DNA from: Vibrio sp. VB16
GTDB taxonomy: Bacteria; Pseudomonadota; Gammaproteobacteria; Enterobacterales; Vibrionaceae
Reading direction: 5' to 3'
Assembly (NCBI RefSeq): GCF_015594925.2
Contig: NZ_CP087591.1
Coordinates: 434,001-498,000 of the forward strand
Length of the DNA: 64,000 bases
A model generated the notes under the pieces. It was given only the letters and a program-made list of their open reading frames with translations. It had not been told where the DNA came from and made no database searches. Both the position numbers and the translations under genes were made by a program. Shown one piece after another: positions 19,544 to 28,629 of the stretch (the first letter of the stretch is position 1; every line of letters starts with the position of its first letter).

Positions 19544-20006
19544 GCAACATCATTCACCTTAGTATCATCGTTTCTCAGCAATTTTGAATTGATGTGCAGT
19601 TGACATGGTAAAGCAGAATAGAAAGTAGTGGGCTTATAGCTGTCAATATATAAAGCCCACTACGGTTGAGCATTTTGAATAATATTTCGACGATGAAAGC
19701 AAGACAAACAGGGAGCTTGGGATCACGATAGTCTTGCTGAGATTCGTACAAAAAAGTAGCTGCACTCACTACTGATAAGTAATAATTCTCTTTTGTATAC
19801 CGATATACCTTCAGTTAAATCATACATAATAGCAGTAGACTCATCGAATATAGGTAAGATCCGCTCCGTATTAGAATAAGCGAGTTTCTCTTTGTAAACT
19901 GATTTAATTTTTATTATTTGGTTTTGGTTAAAGAGAAAAAATCAACGCTACAGAACGCTGATTTTCACTTTGTTTGACTAACAATGTAGTTCTAAAAATT
20001 ACACCT
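19544..20006. other. Intergenic region holding two hairpins
   Basis: No gene is supported here. An imperfect 14-bp stem (GTAGTGGGCTTATA at 19625-19638, with TATAAAGCCCACTAC at 19649-19663, one bulged A) lies 80 bases after the chemoreceptor gene and may stop or stabilise its transcript. It lacks a T tract. Confidence 0.45.
19935..19964 (-). terminator. Probable Rho-independent terminator of the FG-GAP lipoprotein gene
   Basis: On the minus strand the stem ATCAGCG/CGTTGAT (19962-19956 with 19947-19941, one G-T pair) has an 8-base loop. It is followed by a run of T residues (complement of 19935-19940). It lies about 45 bases past the stop of the lipoprotein gene. Confidence 0.6.
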
Positions 20007-21929
20007 TTAGTATAGATATACCGCACCTGAATTGGATGCCGACCCAATATCAGATGTTTCCGAGCTATCGACAATAACGCCTGTAGCCCCATTGTCTTCA
20101 TTATTAGCACCCACCACCAAAGTACTGGCATCGCTGCTGAGCCCTACACTGGTACCGAAAAAATCACCTATCCCAGCATTCGAGGCTTTCACGTAAGCCG
20201 TTTGTTCCCAACTACCTTCGTGGTTGCTAAACAGATAAGCCGCACCAGTATTAGTTATTGACTCAGTTTCGATAGTTTCGGAACTATCAGCAAGTATCCC
20301 AATAGCGCCATTGTCCTCACCGTATGCACCTACCGCTAAAATGGACCCATTTTCACTTAGTGATACACTGCTACCAAAATAGTCACTACTTCCAGTATTA
20401 GAGGCTTTGAAGTAAGCCGTCTGCACCCAACTACCTGTGCTATTTCGAAACAGATAAACCGCTCCGGAATCTGGTAGCAGCCCTGTATCTGTGACTTCCG
20501 AACCGTCTGTGATGACCCCACTGACGCCATTGTCTTCGTTTGTTGCACCAACGGCTAAAGTTGAACCATCTCCACTGAAGGCCACACTATTGCCAAACTC
20601 ATCTAAACTTTCCGTATTAGAAGCTTTGACGTAAGCGATCTGCGACCAGTTTCCTGAACCGTTACTAAAAAGATAGACAGCTCCAGATTGCGTCGCCACC
20701 CCTAAATCTACTGTTTCTGAGCCATCCACAATAACCCCTTTCGCGGCGTTGTCTTCAGCCGCTGCGCCTACCGCTATTAAACCGCCATCACCATTAAGCG
20801 CGACGCTAGTACCAAAGCCATCACCACTGCTGGTATTTGAGGCTTTCAGGTAAGCCGTTTGTGCCCAGCTCCCCAAACTCTTACTGAAAAGATAGAGAGC
20901 TCCAGAGTGTGCTGCCGTCCCCGTATCCGAAGTTTCTGACCCATCAGTGATGACCCCTGTCGCACTATTGTCTTCACTTGGCGCCGCAACTACTAATGTG
21001 GCCCCATCGTTACTTAATGCGACACCAAACCCAAACTGGTCGTACGATCCAACATTAGACGCTTTAACGTAGGCGGTTTGCACCCAGTTACCTACGCTAT
21101 TGCCAAAAAGATAAACCGCTCCGGAATCGGGTGCTGACCCAGTATCAGTCGTTTCTGAGCCGTCAGCGATAACCCCAATGGCGCTATTATCTTCTGTAGG
21201 GGCTCCAACCGCTAAAGTACTGCCATCTCCATTGAGTGCCAAGCTGTAGCCAAAATGATCTTGACTGTCCGCATTAGAAGCTTTTAGGTAAGCAACTTGC
21301 GTCCAGCTTCCCGACATATTACTGAAGAGATATACGGCCCCCGCATTTGATGCTACCGCAACATCTGTTGTTTCAGAGCCATCGGTGAGAACCCCAACGG
21401 CTCCATTGTCGTCATCTCTAGCCCCTACTGCGAGGGTAGACCCATCGCCACTAAGTGCGATACTGTGGCCAAAACCGTCATCCTCTCCCGTGTTCGATGC
21501 CTTAAAGTAACCAACCATTTGAACTGCGGTAGAAGCGGTCAGGCTCTCTTCGTTTGACAGTACCACTTCCCCCGAGCCATTTGACGCCATAACGAAATAA
21601 TCAGTAGTAAGCGCGTCCACTAAACTTGACACACTTATTGTCGCGTTTAGTGAATCTGTCACTGTCGTCAACACGTTGCATTCGTTATTCTTAGATGTAT
21701 TTTTTTCACACACACTGTAGGTCACACCAGTATCATCTGAAGCAGAAGTCCAGTTCAGCATCATCTGCTTAATATTTGAGTCAGAAGCACTTAACGTTAA
21801 AAGATTAAAAGAAGAGATCGAAGAAGTGGCCGCGTTTTCACCACCACCACCACACCCTACCAAAAAACCAAACGCCAAAGGCGTAAGAAAAGAGAATTTA
21901 AACCAACGAACAGGGGGTGTTTTTTGCAT
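20007..21929 (-). CDS. Lipoprotein with seven FG-GAP (integrin-type beta-propeller) repeats
   Basis: A 640-residue surface or periplasmic lipoprotein. The signal peptide ends in the lipobox LVGC followed by Gly residues. A fibronectin-like domain spans about residues 40-135. Then come seven tandem repeats of about 73 residues (219 bases), each containing KASN, D-x-FG, LAVGA, EDN, DGSET and SGAVYLF. Seven such blades would close one beta-propeller, so a role in binding or adhesion is likely. The frame runs up to a TTG at 21941, but ATG 21929 has GAGG 7 bases before it. The next element to the right is an IS630-like insertion, 220 bases away. Confidence 0.88.
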   Translation of the reverse strand: MQKTPPVRWFKFSFLTPLAFGFLVGCGGGGENAATSSISSFNLLTLSASDSNIKQMMLNWTSASDDTGVTYSVCEKNTSKNNECNVLTTVTDSLNATISVSSLVDALTTDYFVMASNGSGEVVLSNEESLTASTAVQMVGYFKASNTGEDDGFGHSIALSGDGSTLAVGARDDDNGAVGVLTDGSETTDVAVASNAGAVYLFSNMSGSWTQVAYLKASNADSQDHFGYSLALNGDGSTLAVGAPTEDNSAIGVIADGSETTDTGSAPDSGAVYLFGNSVGNWVQTAYVKASNVGSYDQFGFGVALSNDGATLVVAAPSEDNSATGVITDGSETSDTGTAAHSGALYLFSKSLGSWAQTAYLKASNTSSGDGFGTSVALNGDGGLIAVGAAAEDNAAKGVIVDGSETVDLGVATQSGAVYLFSNGSGNWSQIAYVKASNTESLDEFGNSVAFSGDGSTLAVGATNEDNGVSGVITDGSEVTDTGLLPDSGAVYLFRNSTGSWVQTAYFKASNTGSSDYFGSSVSLSENGSILAVGAYGEDNGAIGILADSSETIETESITNTGAAYLFSNHEGSWEQTAYVKASNAGIGDFFGTSVGLSSDASTLVVGANNEDNGATGVIVDSSETSDIGSASNSGAVYLY

Positions 21930-22206
21930 TTTACGCCTCAACGGAACAATGTATATAACCTAATATTTTCACCGCAAATAACCACTACTTTCTATCGGGA
22001 CTACTTGACTTAATGCACCATTTACACGGATTGTATGTCCAAATGGGATGCTAAAACCAATTAACACTGGGTTGATGAGAAGCGGCTATTGCTAAGCTCT
22101 TAGATTGGAATGGAATGGAATGAAAATAAAAGTATCAGATCGTGTTATACCAATCTAAGTAAAAATATGATCTAATTGAGGCTTCCCAAATCAACCTATT
22201 ATCGCA

Positions 22207-22695
22207 ATGGATAACTTCAATAATATCGACTTCAAAAAACTGGCCAGCCAACAAAAATCCATCCAAATGAAGATGCGATTATTGGCTCTTTCTCACTTCA
22301 AAGATGGACACTCAAGAACTCAGATAGCTAAGTTTCTCAAAGTAAGCAGAACCAGTGTGAACAAATGGGTTCAAGTTTTTCTCGATGAAGGACTGGAAGG
22401 TTTACAAGAAAAACCTCGAACTGGTAGACCTGCATTTTTAACTACTAAGCAAAAAGAACAATTAAGCCAATTCATTAAGAATGAGGCTGAAAACCCGTCT
22501 GGAGGTCGACTGGTCGGCCATGACATTCATACATATATTGTTCAGGAATTTGGTCAACACTACCACCCTGACTCTATCTATTATTTACTAAATCATATGG
22601 GATTTTCGTGGATAACATCTCGTTCGAAACACCCTAAACAGTCAGATGAAATCCAAGAGGATTTTAAAAAAATTCAAAATAGAAACGATCCTTAA
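22207..22695 (+). CDS. IS630-family transposase, N-terminal DNA-binding frame
   Basis: A 162-residue protein with a helix-turn-helix (HSRTQIAKFLKVSRTSVNKW, about residues 36-55) and a second winged-helix segment (TTKQKEQLSQFIKN). It is the DNA-binding half of an IS630 transposase and ends shortly after a T4A7 run at 22661-22672. The catalytic half continues in the +1 frame. Confidence 0.85.
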   Translation: MDNFNNIDFKKLASQQKSIQMKMRLLALSHFKDGHSRTQIAKFLKVSRTSVNKWVQVFLDEGLEGLQEKPRTGRPAFLTTKQKEQLSQFIKNEAENPSGGRLVGHDIHTYIVQEFGQHYHPDSIYYLLNHMGFSWITSRSKHPKQSDEIQEDFKKIQNRNDP

Positions 22696-23242
22696 AATCC
22701 CCGGTCACATTGGGCTTGAGCACGTTGATATCTGGTTTCAGGACGAAGCTAGATTCGGACAACAGAACACCACAACTCGTTTGTGGGCTGAAACAGGAAC
22801 ACGCCCAAGAGCGATAAAACAACAACAATTTGAGTACGCTTATCTGTTCGGTTCTGTTTGTCCTAGCAGAGGAATTGGAGAAGCTATGGTCGTGCCTTGG
22901 GTCAACAAAGACATTATGACTGAGCACTTAAAGCAAATAGCCGATATGACAGAAAAAGGGAGACATGCTGTCGTGGTTATGGACGGCGCTGGCTGGCATA
23001 CAGATGACATCGCTAACGAATTTGATAACGTGAGTATCATCAAACTACCTCCCTATTCACCAGAGCTCAATCCGATTGAGCAAGTGTGGAGTTGGTTACG
23101 ACAACGTTATCTAGCAAACCAAAGTTTTGAAGATTACGAAGATATCGTTTCCCAAATTTGTTCCGCATGGAATAGTTTCCTAGAGAGCAGAAAAAGGGTA
23201 ACAAGAATGTGTTCAAGGGCTTGGGTAGACCTGATCAGTTAA
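22646..23242 (+). CDS. IS630-family transposase, catalytic DDE frame
   Basis: A 198-residue frame overlapping the first by 50 bases. The DDE triad looks complete: Asp in IWFQDEARFG, Asp in VVVMDGAGWHTDD, and Glu in LPPYSPELNPIEQVWSWLRQ. The ATG at 22646 is probably not a real start; fusion to the upstream frame through slippage at the A7 run is the likely route, either programmed or as a disabling mutation. Confidence 0.85.
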   Translation: MKSKRILKKFKIETILKIPGHIGLEHVDIWFQDEARFGQQNTTTRLWAETGTRPRAIKQQQFEYAYLFGSVCPSRGIGEAMVVPWVNKDIMTEHLKQIADMTEKGRHAVVVMDGAGWHTDDIANEFDNVSIIKLPPYSPELNPIEQVWSWLRQRYLANQSFEDYEDIVSQICSAWNSFLESRKRVTRMCSRAWVDLIS

Positions 23243-23258
23243 TTTTCCAGATTGGTGT

Positions 23259-23802
23259 TAACTTTGTTGATGTCCCTTCGTAACTAAAACACGTCATATT
23301 GACTCACTCCGTAGGAAGAGTCACCGTAATATTTATAGAATTCCTGGCGGGTTTATTTATTTTATCAAAGGCTCGTTGCAATATGATTTTGTTATAATGC
23401 CAGTTAGTAAAGTACTGTTTGGCTAGCGCTTTTTTATAAAAGTTAAGTGTTGAAGTATTCGAATGCCATTTTCATATGAAAAAATTATCGTGCTGTTGTA
23501 ATGTGCCGTATTACCCTATTTTTTTTGATAGAGAGTATCCCCATACTGATATCAAAAATTAAATTAAAGTAATACGGCAAACCTATGGTGTTTGTTATCA
23601 TTACCTAACTCGAATGGCTCACCATTCACTCACACCCGCTACCACATAATTCTTGGAGTCGCATGCATCAAATCTCAGTCAAGAATATTTGTGTCCTAGC
23701 GTAACCAACTCGATGGCTAAATAGAACTAAGTGATTTAAGGTAATGTCTAATGCAACGCCTTTTTTTTAACTCAAAGAGCATCATTCTATAAAAATCATG
23801 GA
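23259..23802. other. Intergenic region right of the IS, with a long nested stem-loop
   Basis: No gene is seen. The main feature is the 76-base nested inverted repeat at 23504-23579, listed separately. The remainder is AT-rich without clear motifs. Confidence 0.45.
23504..23579. repeat. 76-base nested palindrome (11-bp outer arms)
   Basis: Outer arms TGCCGTATTAC (23504-23514) and GTAATACGGCA (23569-23579) are perfect. A middle pair TTTTTGATA/TATCAAAAA and an inner AGTAT-CCCC-ATACT hairpin are nested inside. A transcript from either strand could fold into one long rod. It could be a miniature transposable element, a structured small RNA or a processing hairpin. Confidence 0.6.
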
Positions 23803-25545
23803 TTAGTTAAGTCTAAATTTGCTAACAATGCTGACCAATTGTTGATTCGAACTGTTAAGTTGATGTGTGCTGCTTGCTGTTTCATCACCATTATTATTCA
23901 GGATTTCTACCATCTCCTGAACAGCAACCATATTTCTATTTATCTCTTCTGTTACAGAACTCTGTTCTTCGGCAGATGTAGCAATCTGCGCCATGACATC
24001 GTTTATTTCGACAACAGAATCTGTCATTGAGTGAAGTGAGTCCATTACCTGTGACGTCGTATCAACGGTTTGCTGGCAGCTTTCTTTCGTTGATTTCATA
24101 CTGGCAACAACGGCGTCAGAACCAGAGCTAAGTTTATCAAGCATTTCATTAATCTCTGTCGTGCTTTGCCTGGTTCGTTCAGCTAGCGCACGAACTTCAT
24201 CGGCGACCACCGCGAAACCACGGCCATGTTCTCCTGCTCGTGCCGCTTCAATAGCAGCATTTAATGCTAACAGGTTAGTTTGTTCAGCTATATCACCAAT
24301 TACATTCAATACTTTGCCAATTTGTGCTGTATCGCCACTCATCGAAATAATGGATTGAGAGGTATGTTCAACTTCATCAACTAATGCGGTAACTCTGTCA
24401 ACAGCCTGTTGAACAATAATCTTAGATTGTTCTGCCTCTTCATTAGTGATTTGCGTTTGTCTTGCCGCCGTTGAAGCGTTTTTCGCTACGGCATCGGCCG
24501 TCGAATTCATTTCATTAATGGACGTTACTGCCATTTCCATTTCAGCGGCATGTCCTTTAAGTAGATTCTGGCTGGAATCAGCTTGGCTTTTCAGCAATGA
24601 AATTTCATTATTGATATTTCCACTTGAATAGGAAACATCCCGCATCATATTTTGCAGGTTTTCAATAAACTGATTAATACCCTCGGCCATTTCACCTAAC
24701 TCATCTTGAGTGTCGACTTTTAATCGATGGGTTAAATCACCACTGCCATTAGCAAGGTCGGTAATGATGTTTCTCAATCCCACAATTGGCTTAAAGGCTA
24801 TATTTAGTGCCACGATACTTAAAGGAACAATAATCGCAGCAGCGATAAGCAGTGCGATAGTAATAGACCCATTTAAACTGTCTGTATTCTTTTGTATAAA
24901 GCTTTTGTCAATGAATCCTGTGAGGGTCCACTGCTTGCTGCCAACATTGAAGGTATTTACTACTGGGATTAAATCTCCATCTACTTTGTTCGAGAATATA
25001 ACAGTCCCAGCGGAATCTTTTAATTCTACATAGCTACCTTCTACTGCTGAAGATTCCAGAAGTGCTTGTATTTCGGTTAAATTGATGATGAACAGATCTC
25101 CTCCCGCGTTACCACGTGGCATCGCAATGGTGAGATATGGGACATCATTTTCAAAATAGATGTCACTAATAGCAGCTTCAGTACCTTCAGTTATTATTTT
25201 TGACTTATGTTTCTCAATTTCATTGGTGTCATCAATACTGCCGTCTTTATTAAATAAAAGATCATAAGAGAGTTTGATGATGTCTTCAAATCCAGTGGTA
25301 TTTAATGTCGATTCAATTTCTGTAACGCTGAAATTAGAACTCTTGGCTAGTCGAACATCATTGCCTATATCTCCCACCAATTTATCTTTTACCAAGGTTA
25401 ACTGGTTCTGAATATTCTTAGTATCAGACAACGAAATATACTGACTAATATAGTAATTTGCACTTAAGAAAGAAGTGAGAACTGACACAGCAATAATAGA
25501 TATTAGTAGCGCAAGTACTTTTACTCTAAAGGGAATTTTTTTCAT
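23803..25545 (-). CDS. Methyl-accepting chemotaxis protein with Cache-type sensor and HAMP
   Basis: A 580-residue chemoreceptor. Helix 1 is ALLISIIAVSVLTSFLSANY. The periplasmic part (~30-225) has Cache-like features (ISDIYFENDVPYLTIAMPRG), and helix 2 (IALLIAAAIIVPLSIVALNI) leads into HAMP with LANGSGDLTHRLKV. The signalling tip is EQTNLLALNAAIEAARAGEH. The last residues include no CheR-docking pentapeptide. It is transcribed alone, toward the IS630 element. Confidence 0.94.
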   Translation of the reverse strand: MKKIPFRVKVLALLISIIAVSVLTSFLSANYYISQYISLSDTKNIQNQLTLVKDKLVGDIGNDVRLAKSSNFSVTEIESTLNTTGFEDIIKLSYDLLFNKDGSIDDTNEIEKHKSKIITEGTEAAISDIYFENDVPYLTIAMPRGNAGGDLFIINLTEIQALLESSAVEGSYVELKDSAGTVIFSNKVDGDLIPVVNTFNVGSKQWTLTGFIDKSFIQKNTDSLNGSITIALLIAAAIIVPLSIVALNIAFKPIVGLRNIITDLANGSGDLTHRLKVDTQDELGEMAEGINQFIENLQNMMRDVSYSSGNINNEISLLKSQADSSQNLLKGHAAEMEMAVTSINEMNSTADAVAKNASTAARQTQITNEEAEQSKIIVQQAVDRVTALVDEVEHTSQSIISMSGDTAQIGKVLNVIGDIAEQTNLLALNAAIEAARAGEHGRGFAVVADEVRALAERTRQSTTEINEMLDKLSSGSDAVVASMKSTKESCQQTVDTTSQVMDSLHSMTDSVVEINDVMAQIATSAEEQSSVTEEINRNMVAVQEMVEILNNNGDETASSTHQLNSSNQQLVSIVSKFRLN

Positions 25546-26080
25546 AATGTATAGTTTCGTCTTCTTAGCCGACTAAAACTCTATAGAGAGTTTTAGTGCA
25601 ATTAATATAGAAAAGTTGATATTTTTAATTCGAATTCGCGGAATGAAATAATACGTACCATCGTTCTTACAACGTTATACCCGTTTGATCTGAAATTTCT
25701 ATCGTCACACTTTTTCTGTCAATAGGATCTAGGTGAGCACTAAAAGGTTAACAATATAATAACCTTTCAAAATGAAAGAGTTAATGTCCTAAAGTATCGA
25801 AGGACTGTCCTTTAGCATCAAAAAGGTTAGGTTTATCAATCAAAACTGCCTCCTATAAACCTCAAAATAAGAATACTTATGTTGAGGTTTCAATTGAATT
25901 TCATATACATAAAAACACACACCAAAGCGTTTCATTTTCAATAATTGGGATGGTTGATATGGAAGGGAGAACTTTGGAGCGTGCAGTGGGGTTTGTCTTG
26001 AATGACATGTTTACTGATGCATGAATAACAAGGAGATGACGTTTATAGATGCCCATTCGGAAATACTGTCATACCGATGG
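25546..26080. other. Intergenic region containing a tRNA-Gly 3'-end fragment and dispersed repeats
   Basis: These 535 bases hold no gene. They carry the partial tRNA-Gly copy at 25975-25990 with related flank, and part of a dispersed 39-bp repeat at 26052-26090, both described separately. Confidence 0.5.
25910..25990 (-). repeat. Partial copy of the tRNA-Gly(TCC) 3' end and its downstream flank
   Basis: TGGAGCGTGCAGTGGG at 25975-25990 equals 50758-50773, the CCA end, acceptor strand and start of the T arm of the tRNA-Gly gene, in the same orientation. To its left, about 65 bases (with AAAAACAC, ACAAAG, ATTTTCAA, TTGGGAT and GAAGGGA in order) resemble the flank at 50694-50757 at lower identity. 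Such partial copies are left by integration at tRNA genes, but a simple local duplication is also possible. Confidence 0.6.
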
Positions 26081-26090
26081 TTAACTTGAA
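26052..26090 (+). repeat. Dispersed 39-bp repeat, copy 1
   Basis: CCCATTCGGAAATACTGTCA followed by a segment ending GGTTAACTTGAA. It matches 50615-50653 closely and 45418-45456 more loosely, all in the same orientation. Its right end overlaps the last codons of the TPR gene at 26081. Confidence 0.65.
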
Positions 26091-27148
26091 AATTCAACAT
26101 TGTTTAACTTGGTATTATCGTTCACTCGCTTTTCTTTAAGCTGTTCAATCACATACTCTGGTGCCACTTCCCCAAGCTCACCTAAGCACTCATCGGTTTT
26201 ATCATGACCGTATCGAACGTAGATATCACACACAGCGTATAATTGTTCTGGTGAGCCTGTGATTAGGTATGCTTTTTCAAACGATTTCGTTGATTTGTCG
26301 ACGTCCCATTCTTCTTGAAGAACGCCATTCAAATACCAGTAGTAACTGTTATCTTTTGCTAGTCGCGCCGCTAACTCTATTTCGTGAGCTGCGCTCTTTT
26401 TCTGCTCTAAACGAACTAAGGTCAATGACTTGGAGTAATGCAACGCAGCATTACTTGGGATTTGTTCGATACCACGATCTAACACAGTAAGCGCATCATT
26501 ATCTTTGTTCTGAGATCGAAAATTATCCGCGTAGCTCAACCATACATGTGCGTCATCCACATGAGATTGCGCTAACTCGACGTAAATCGTATCAGCCTTG
26601 CTCCATTCATTATGCCAACGTAAAACGTCTGCCAATAACAACTGGTACTTTTTAGACTGTTGAGTTTCTAGATACGTAATAAGAGCCACTACTGCCGGTT
26701 CAATAACCACTTTCTGTACGTCGTTTAGCGCATTGTAATCACGTACTAAACTCGAAGCCGAGTGATGACGAACCATCGTGTCATTATCTTTTAGCAATGG
26801 GGAAACCAAGGTCCAACGGTGCTCTAACTGATAGGGTGCCGAACCAATGATTGCCGCTTCTCTTATATTTGGATTTCGATCTTTAAGCCCTCTAGCTACT
26901 GCAACTAGTGCATTCTGGCTGGGGTAATTGGTTAGTTCCTGTAGTGCCCCTGTACGGTTTTCAATCGATTGATTCTGATCTTGTGCCATATAAGACAGCT
27001 GCTGGATACGGGTTTGGGCGTCTTGTGTCTTCAGTACTTGGCTAACATTATGAGGCGCCGCCGCGGGTGTTACTTGAGCAGGATCGGCGGACATTGCAGA
27101 CGTTGAAATCAGTACAGCAACAACAGCGGCCGTTAAATTTTTCTTCAT
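26081..27148 (-). CDS. Exported HEAT/TPR repeat protein of the sulfatase locus
   Basis: A 355-residue periplasmic protein with a clear signal peptide (TAAVVAVLISTSAMSA). Residues ~60-150 look like HEAT-type repeats (EAAIIGSAPYQLEHRWTLVS) and ~165-320 are TPR-like (VWLSYADNFRSQNKDNDAL, ALHYSKSLTLVRLEQKKSAA). It is clearly related to the C-terminal half of the octaheme cytochrome at 39116: compare HRWTLVSPLLKDNDTMVR with DRWQILEPLLSDPVLSIR. It lacks any CxxCH. The gene follows the sulfatase maturase by 9 bases, so it is probably in the same operon. I infer a scaffold or partner for the locus; the exact role is unknown. Confidence 0.8.
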   Translation of the reverse strand: MKKNLTAAVVAVLISTSAMSADPAQVTPAAAPHNVSQVLKTQDAQTRIQQLSYMAQDQNQSIENRTGALQELTNYPSQNALVAVARGLKDRNPNIREAAIIGSAPYQLEHRWTLVSPLLKDNDTMVRHHSASSLVRDYNALNDVQKVVIEPAVVALITYLETQQSKKYQLLLADVLRWHNEWSKADTIYVELAQSHVDDAHVWLSYADNFRSQNKDNDALTVLDRGIEQIPSNAALHYSKSLTLVRLEQKKSAAHEIELAARLAKDNSYYWYLNGVLQEEWDVDKSTKSFEKAYLITGSPEQLYAVCDIYVRYGHDKTDECLGELGEVAPEYVIEQLKEKRVNDNTKLNNVEFSS

Positions 27149-27157
27149 ATGGCTGTA

Positions 27158-28492
27158 TTAACTCTCTTCATACGATGACATTTCAAAGGTCGTTTGTTGT
27201 GTACGACGTGCCAACATTACTGAATCGCTAAATTTACCGTGTGCGACAGGGTGACCCATTGCTCGCAATAGGTAAGCCATTGACTTATCAACGTGTAAAA
27301 AGAACTTATACCAACCTGCACACAAATAGTTTAAACCTGGCTCTCCGGAACGAGTTTTGATGAATCGATTCTTAGGGCACTCACCGTAACAAGCAAACTT
27401 GTAATCACACTGCTGGCATTGGCTTGTTAATGTGCGCGATTTAGCAAAACCAAACTCTTGTTGTGGTGCGCTGTAAGCCATGTCATCGAGTTTTTGAAGG
27501 TGAATATTCCCTATTTTGTACTCAGGGTAAACATAATGGTCACAAGCAAATACGTCGCCATTTGGCTCCATAGCTAAACCTTTGCCACAGATTTGATTCA
27601 AGGTACAAAGCGGGTTCGGACGCCCCATCCACGTTTCAATACTGGCCTCAAAATATTGAACGAATACCTGACCAATGTCGTTTTTCGCCCATTCGTCAAA
27701 TACTGTTATTAAGAAGTTGCCCCATGCAAGATCAGAAACACACCACGGCTCCATAATAGAATCTTTGTTACCCGGAATGAGACTCTTGCTGCCTTGTGTC
27801 AACTGTTCACTCAGTTGAGTGGTTTGTGGCGCAACGGTACGGAATGTCTTTTGCTCAACAATTGGGATGAATTGCATTTGTGGGGATTTAACGACATCAC
27901 GTAGAAAACGATACACTTCCAATGGATTCTGGCTAGTTAAGTTGTTCACACACGTTAAGGTAGCAAACTTAATTTTGTGTTTATGCAGTAGCTCAACGGC
28001 TTCCATCACTTGATTAAAGGTTCCACGACCTGCTCGGTTAGTGCGGTAGGCATTGTGAAGCAATTCAGGGCCATCAATACTCAAGCCAATAAGAAAGTTA
28101 TTCGTTGCTAAAAATTCACACCACTCGTCATTGAGTAATGTCCCGTTGGTCTGTAAATCGTTTGAAATCATCACACCACTCGGCTGATATTTTTTTTGCA
28201 AGTCCACGATTTTCTGGAAATATTCCAAACCAAGTATGGTTGGCTCACCACCCTGCCAAGAAAATATAATCTCCGGGGTGTTTTGCCCTTTAATATACTG
28301 ACGAACGTAGGTTTCTAACGTTTCATCATCCATCTTTGGAGTACAACCTTTCTTGTACTCCAATAAATCTTGCTTACTTAGATAATAACAGTAGGTGCAA
28401 TCAATATTACACGCCGCTCCAATGGGTTTAGCCATCACATGTAATCGTTTCGAAGCCTTGCCGTTATATTGCGGACCTTGAGTAATATGCAT
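27158..28492 (-). CDS. Anaerobic sulfatase-maturating enzyme (radical SAM, SPASM)
   Basis: A cytoplasmic radical-SAM enzyme that oxidises the active-site Cys (or Ser) of sulfatases to formylglycine without oxygen. The SAM cluster motif is C28-x3-C32-x2-C35 (CNIDCTYC), followed by SWQGGEPTILG. The SPASM cysteines appear as CTLNQICGKG, VFACDHYVYPEYKIGN and CQQCDYKFACYGECPKNR. The length of 444 is larger than the ~370 of Clostridium anSME, but the motif order agrees. It is divergent from the SUMF1-like lipoprotein gene, and its substrates are presumably the two CTAGR sulfatases at 41628 and 43522. Confidence 0.95.
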   Translation of the reverse strand: MHITQGPQYNGKASKRLHVMAKPIGAACNIDCTYCYYLSKQDLLEYKKGCTPKMDDETLETYVRQYIKGQNTPEIIFSWQGGEPTILGLEYFQKIVDLQKKYQPSGVMISNDLQTNGTLLNDEWCEFLATNNFLIGLSIDGPELLHNAYRTNRAGRGTFNQVMEAVELLHKHKIKFATLTCVNNLTSQNPLEVYRFLRDVVKSPQMQFIPIVEQKTFRTVAPQTTQLSEQLTQGSKSLIPGNKDSIMEPWCVSDLAWGNFLITVFDEWAKNDIGQVFVQYFEASIETWMGRPNPLCTLNQICGKGLAMEPNGDVFACDHYVYPEYKIGNIHLQKLDDMAYSAPQQEFGFAKSRTLTSQCQQCDYKFACYGECPKNRFIKTRSGEPGLNYLCAGWYKFFLHVDKSMAYLLRAMGHPVAHGKFSDSVMLARRTQQTTFEMSSYEES

Positions 28493-28565
28493 GATTTATG
28501 TACCTATATTAGTGTCTTACTATCATAGTAAATCTGATCGATATCCGCTGCTCGTTATACCCTTT

Positions 28566-28580
28566 ATAACCAATTGGAAT
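28566..28580. promoter_or_regulatory. LysR-type box between maturase and SUMF1-like gene
   Basis: On the minus strand ATTCCAATTGGTTAT keeps T-N11-A spacing and shares AATTGGTTATA with the site at 43409. It lies in the divergent gap between the maturase operon and the lipoprotein gene. One arm is imperfect. Assignment to the LysR regulator at 31259 is inference. Confidence 0.45.
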
Positions 28581-28629
28581 GACCTTAAACGTTAGAATTG
28601 TGATCTCTTTCGTCTATTTGAGGCACGCA

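Larger units (their letters stand above)
22148..23258 (+). mobile_element. IS630-family insertion sequence
   Basis: A single IS of about 1.1 kb. The ends share ACCAATCT in inverse orientation (22150-22157 left, 23250-23257 right), followed by A-rich similarity. TA dinucleotides flank both, as expected for IS630/Tc1 elements that insert at TA. The transposase is split over two overlapping frames. The exact boundary is uncertain by two or three bases because the two termini differ by one indel. Confidence 0.8.

Noticed and set aside
19575..19769. 64-codon minus-strand frame after the first chemoreceptor
   Set aside because: It covers the stem-loop at 19625-19663 and shows no coding features.
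20007..21929. Regularly spaced repeats resembling an array
   Set aside because: They are in-frame protein repeats of an FG-GAP lipoprotein, with 219-base period and no spacers, not a CRISPR array.
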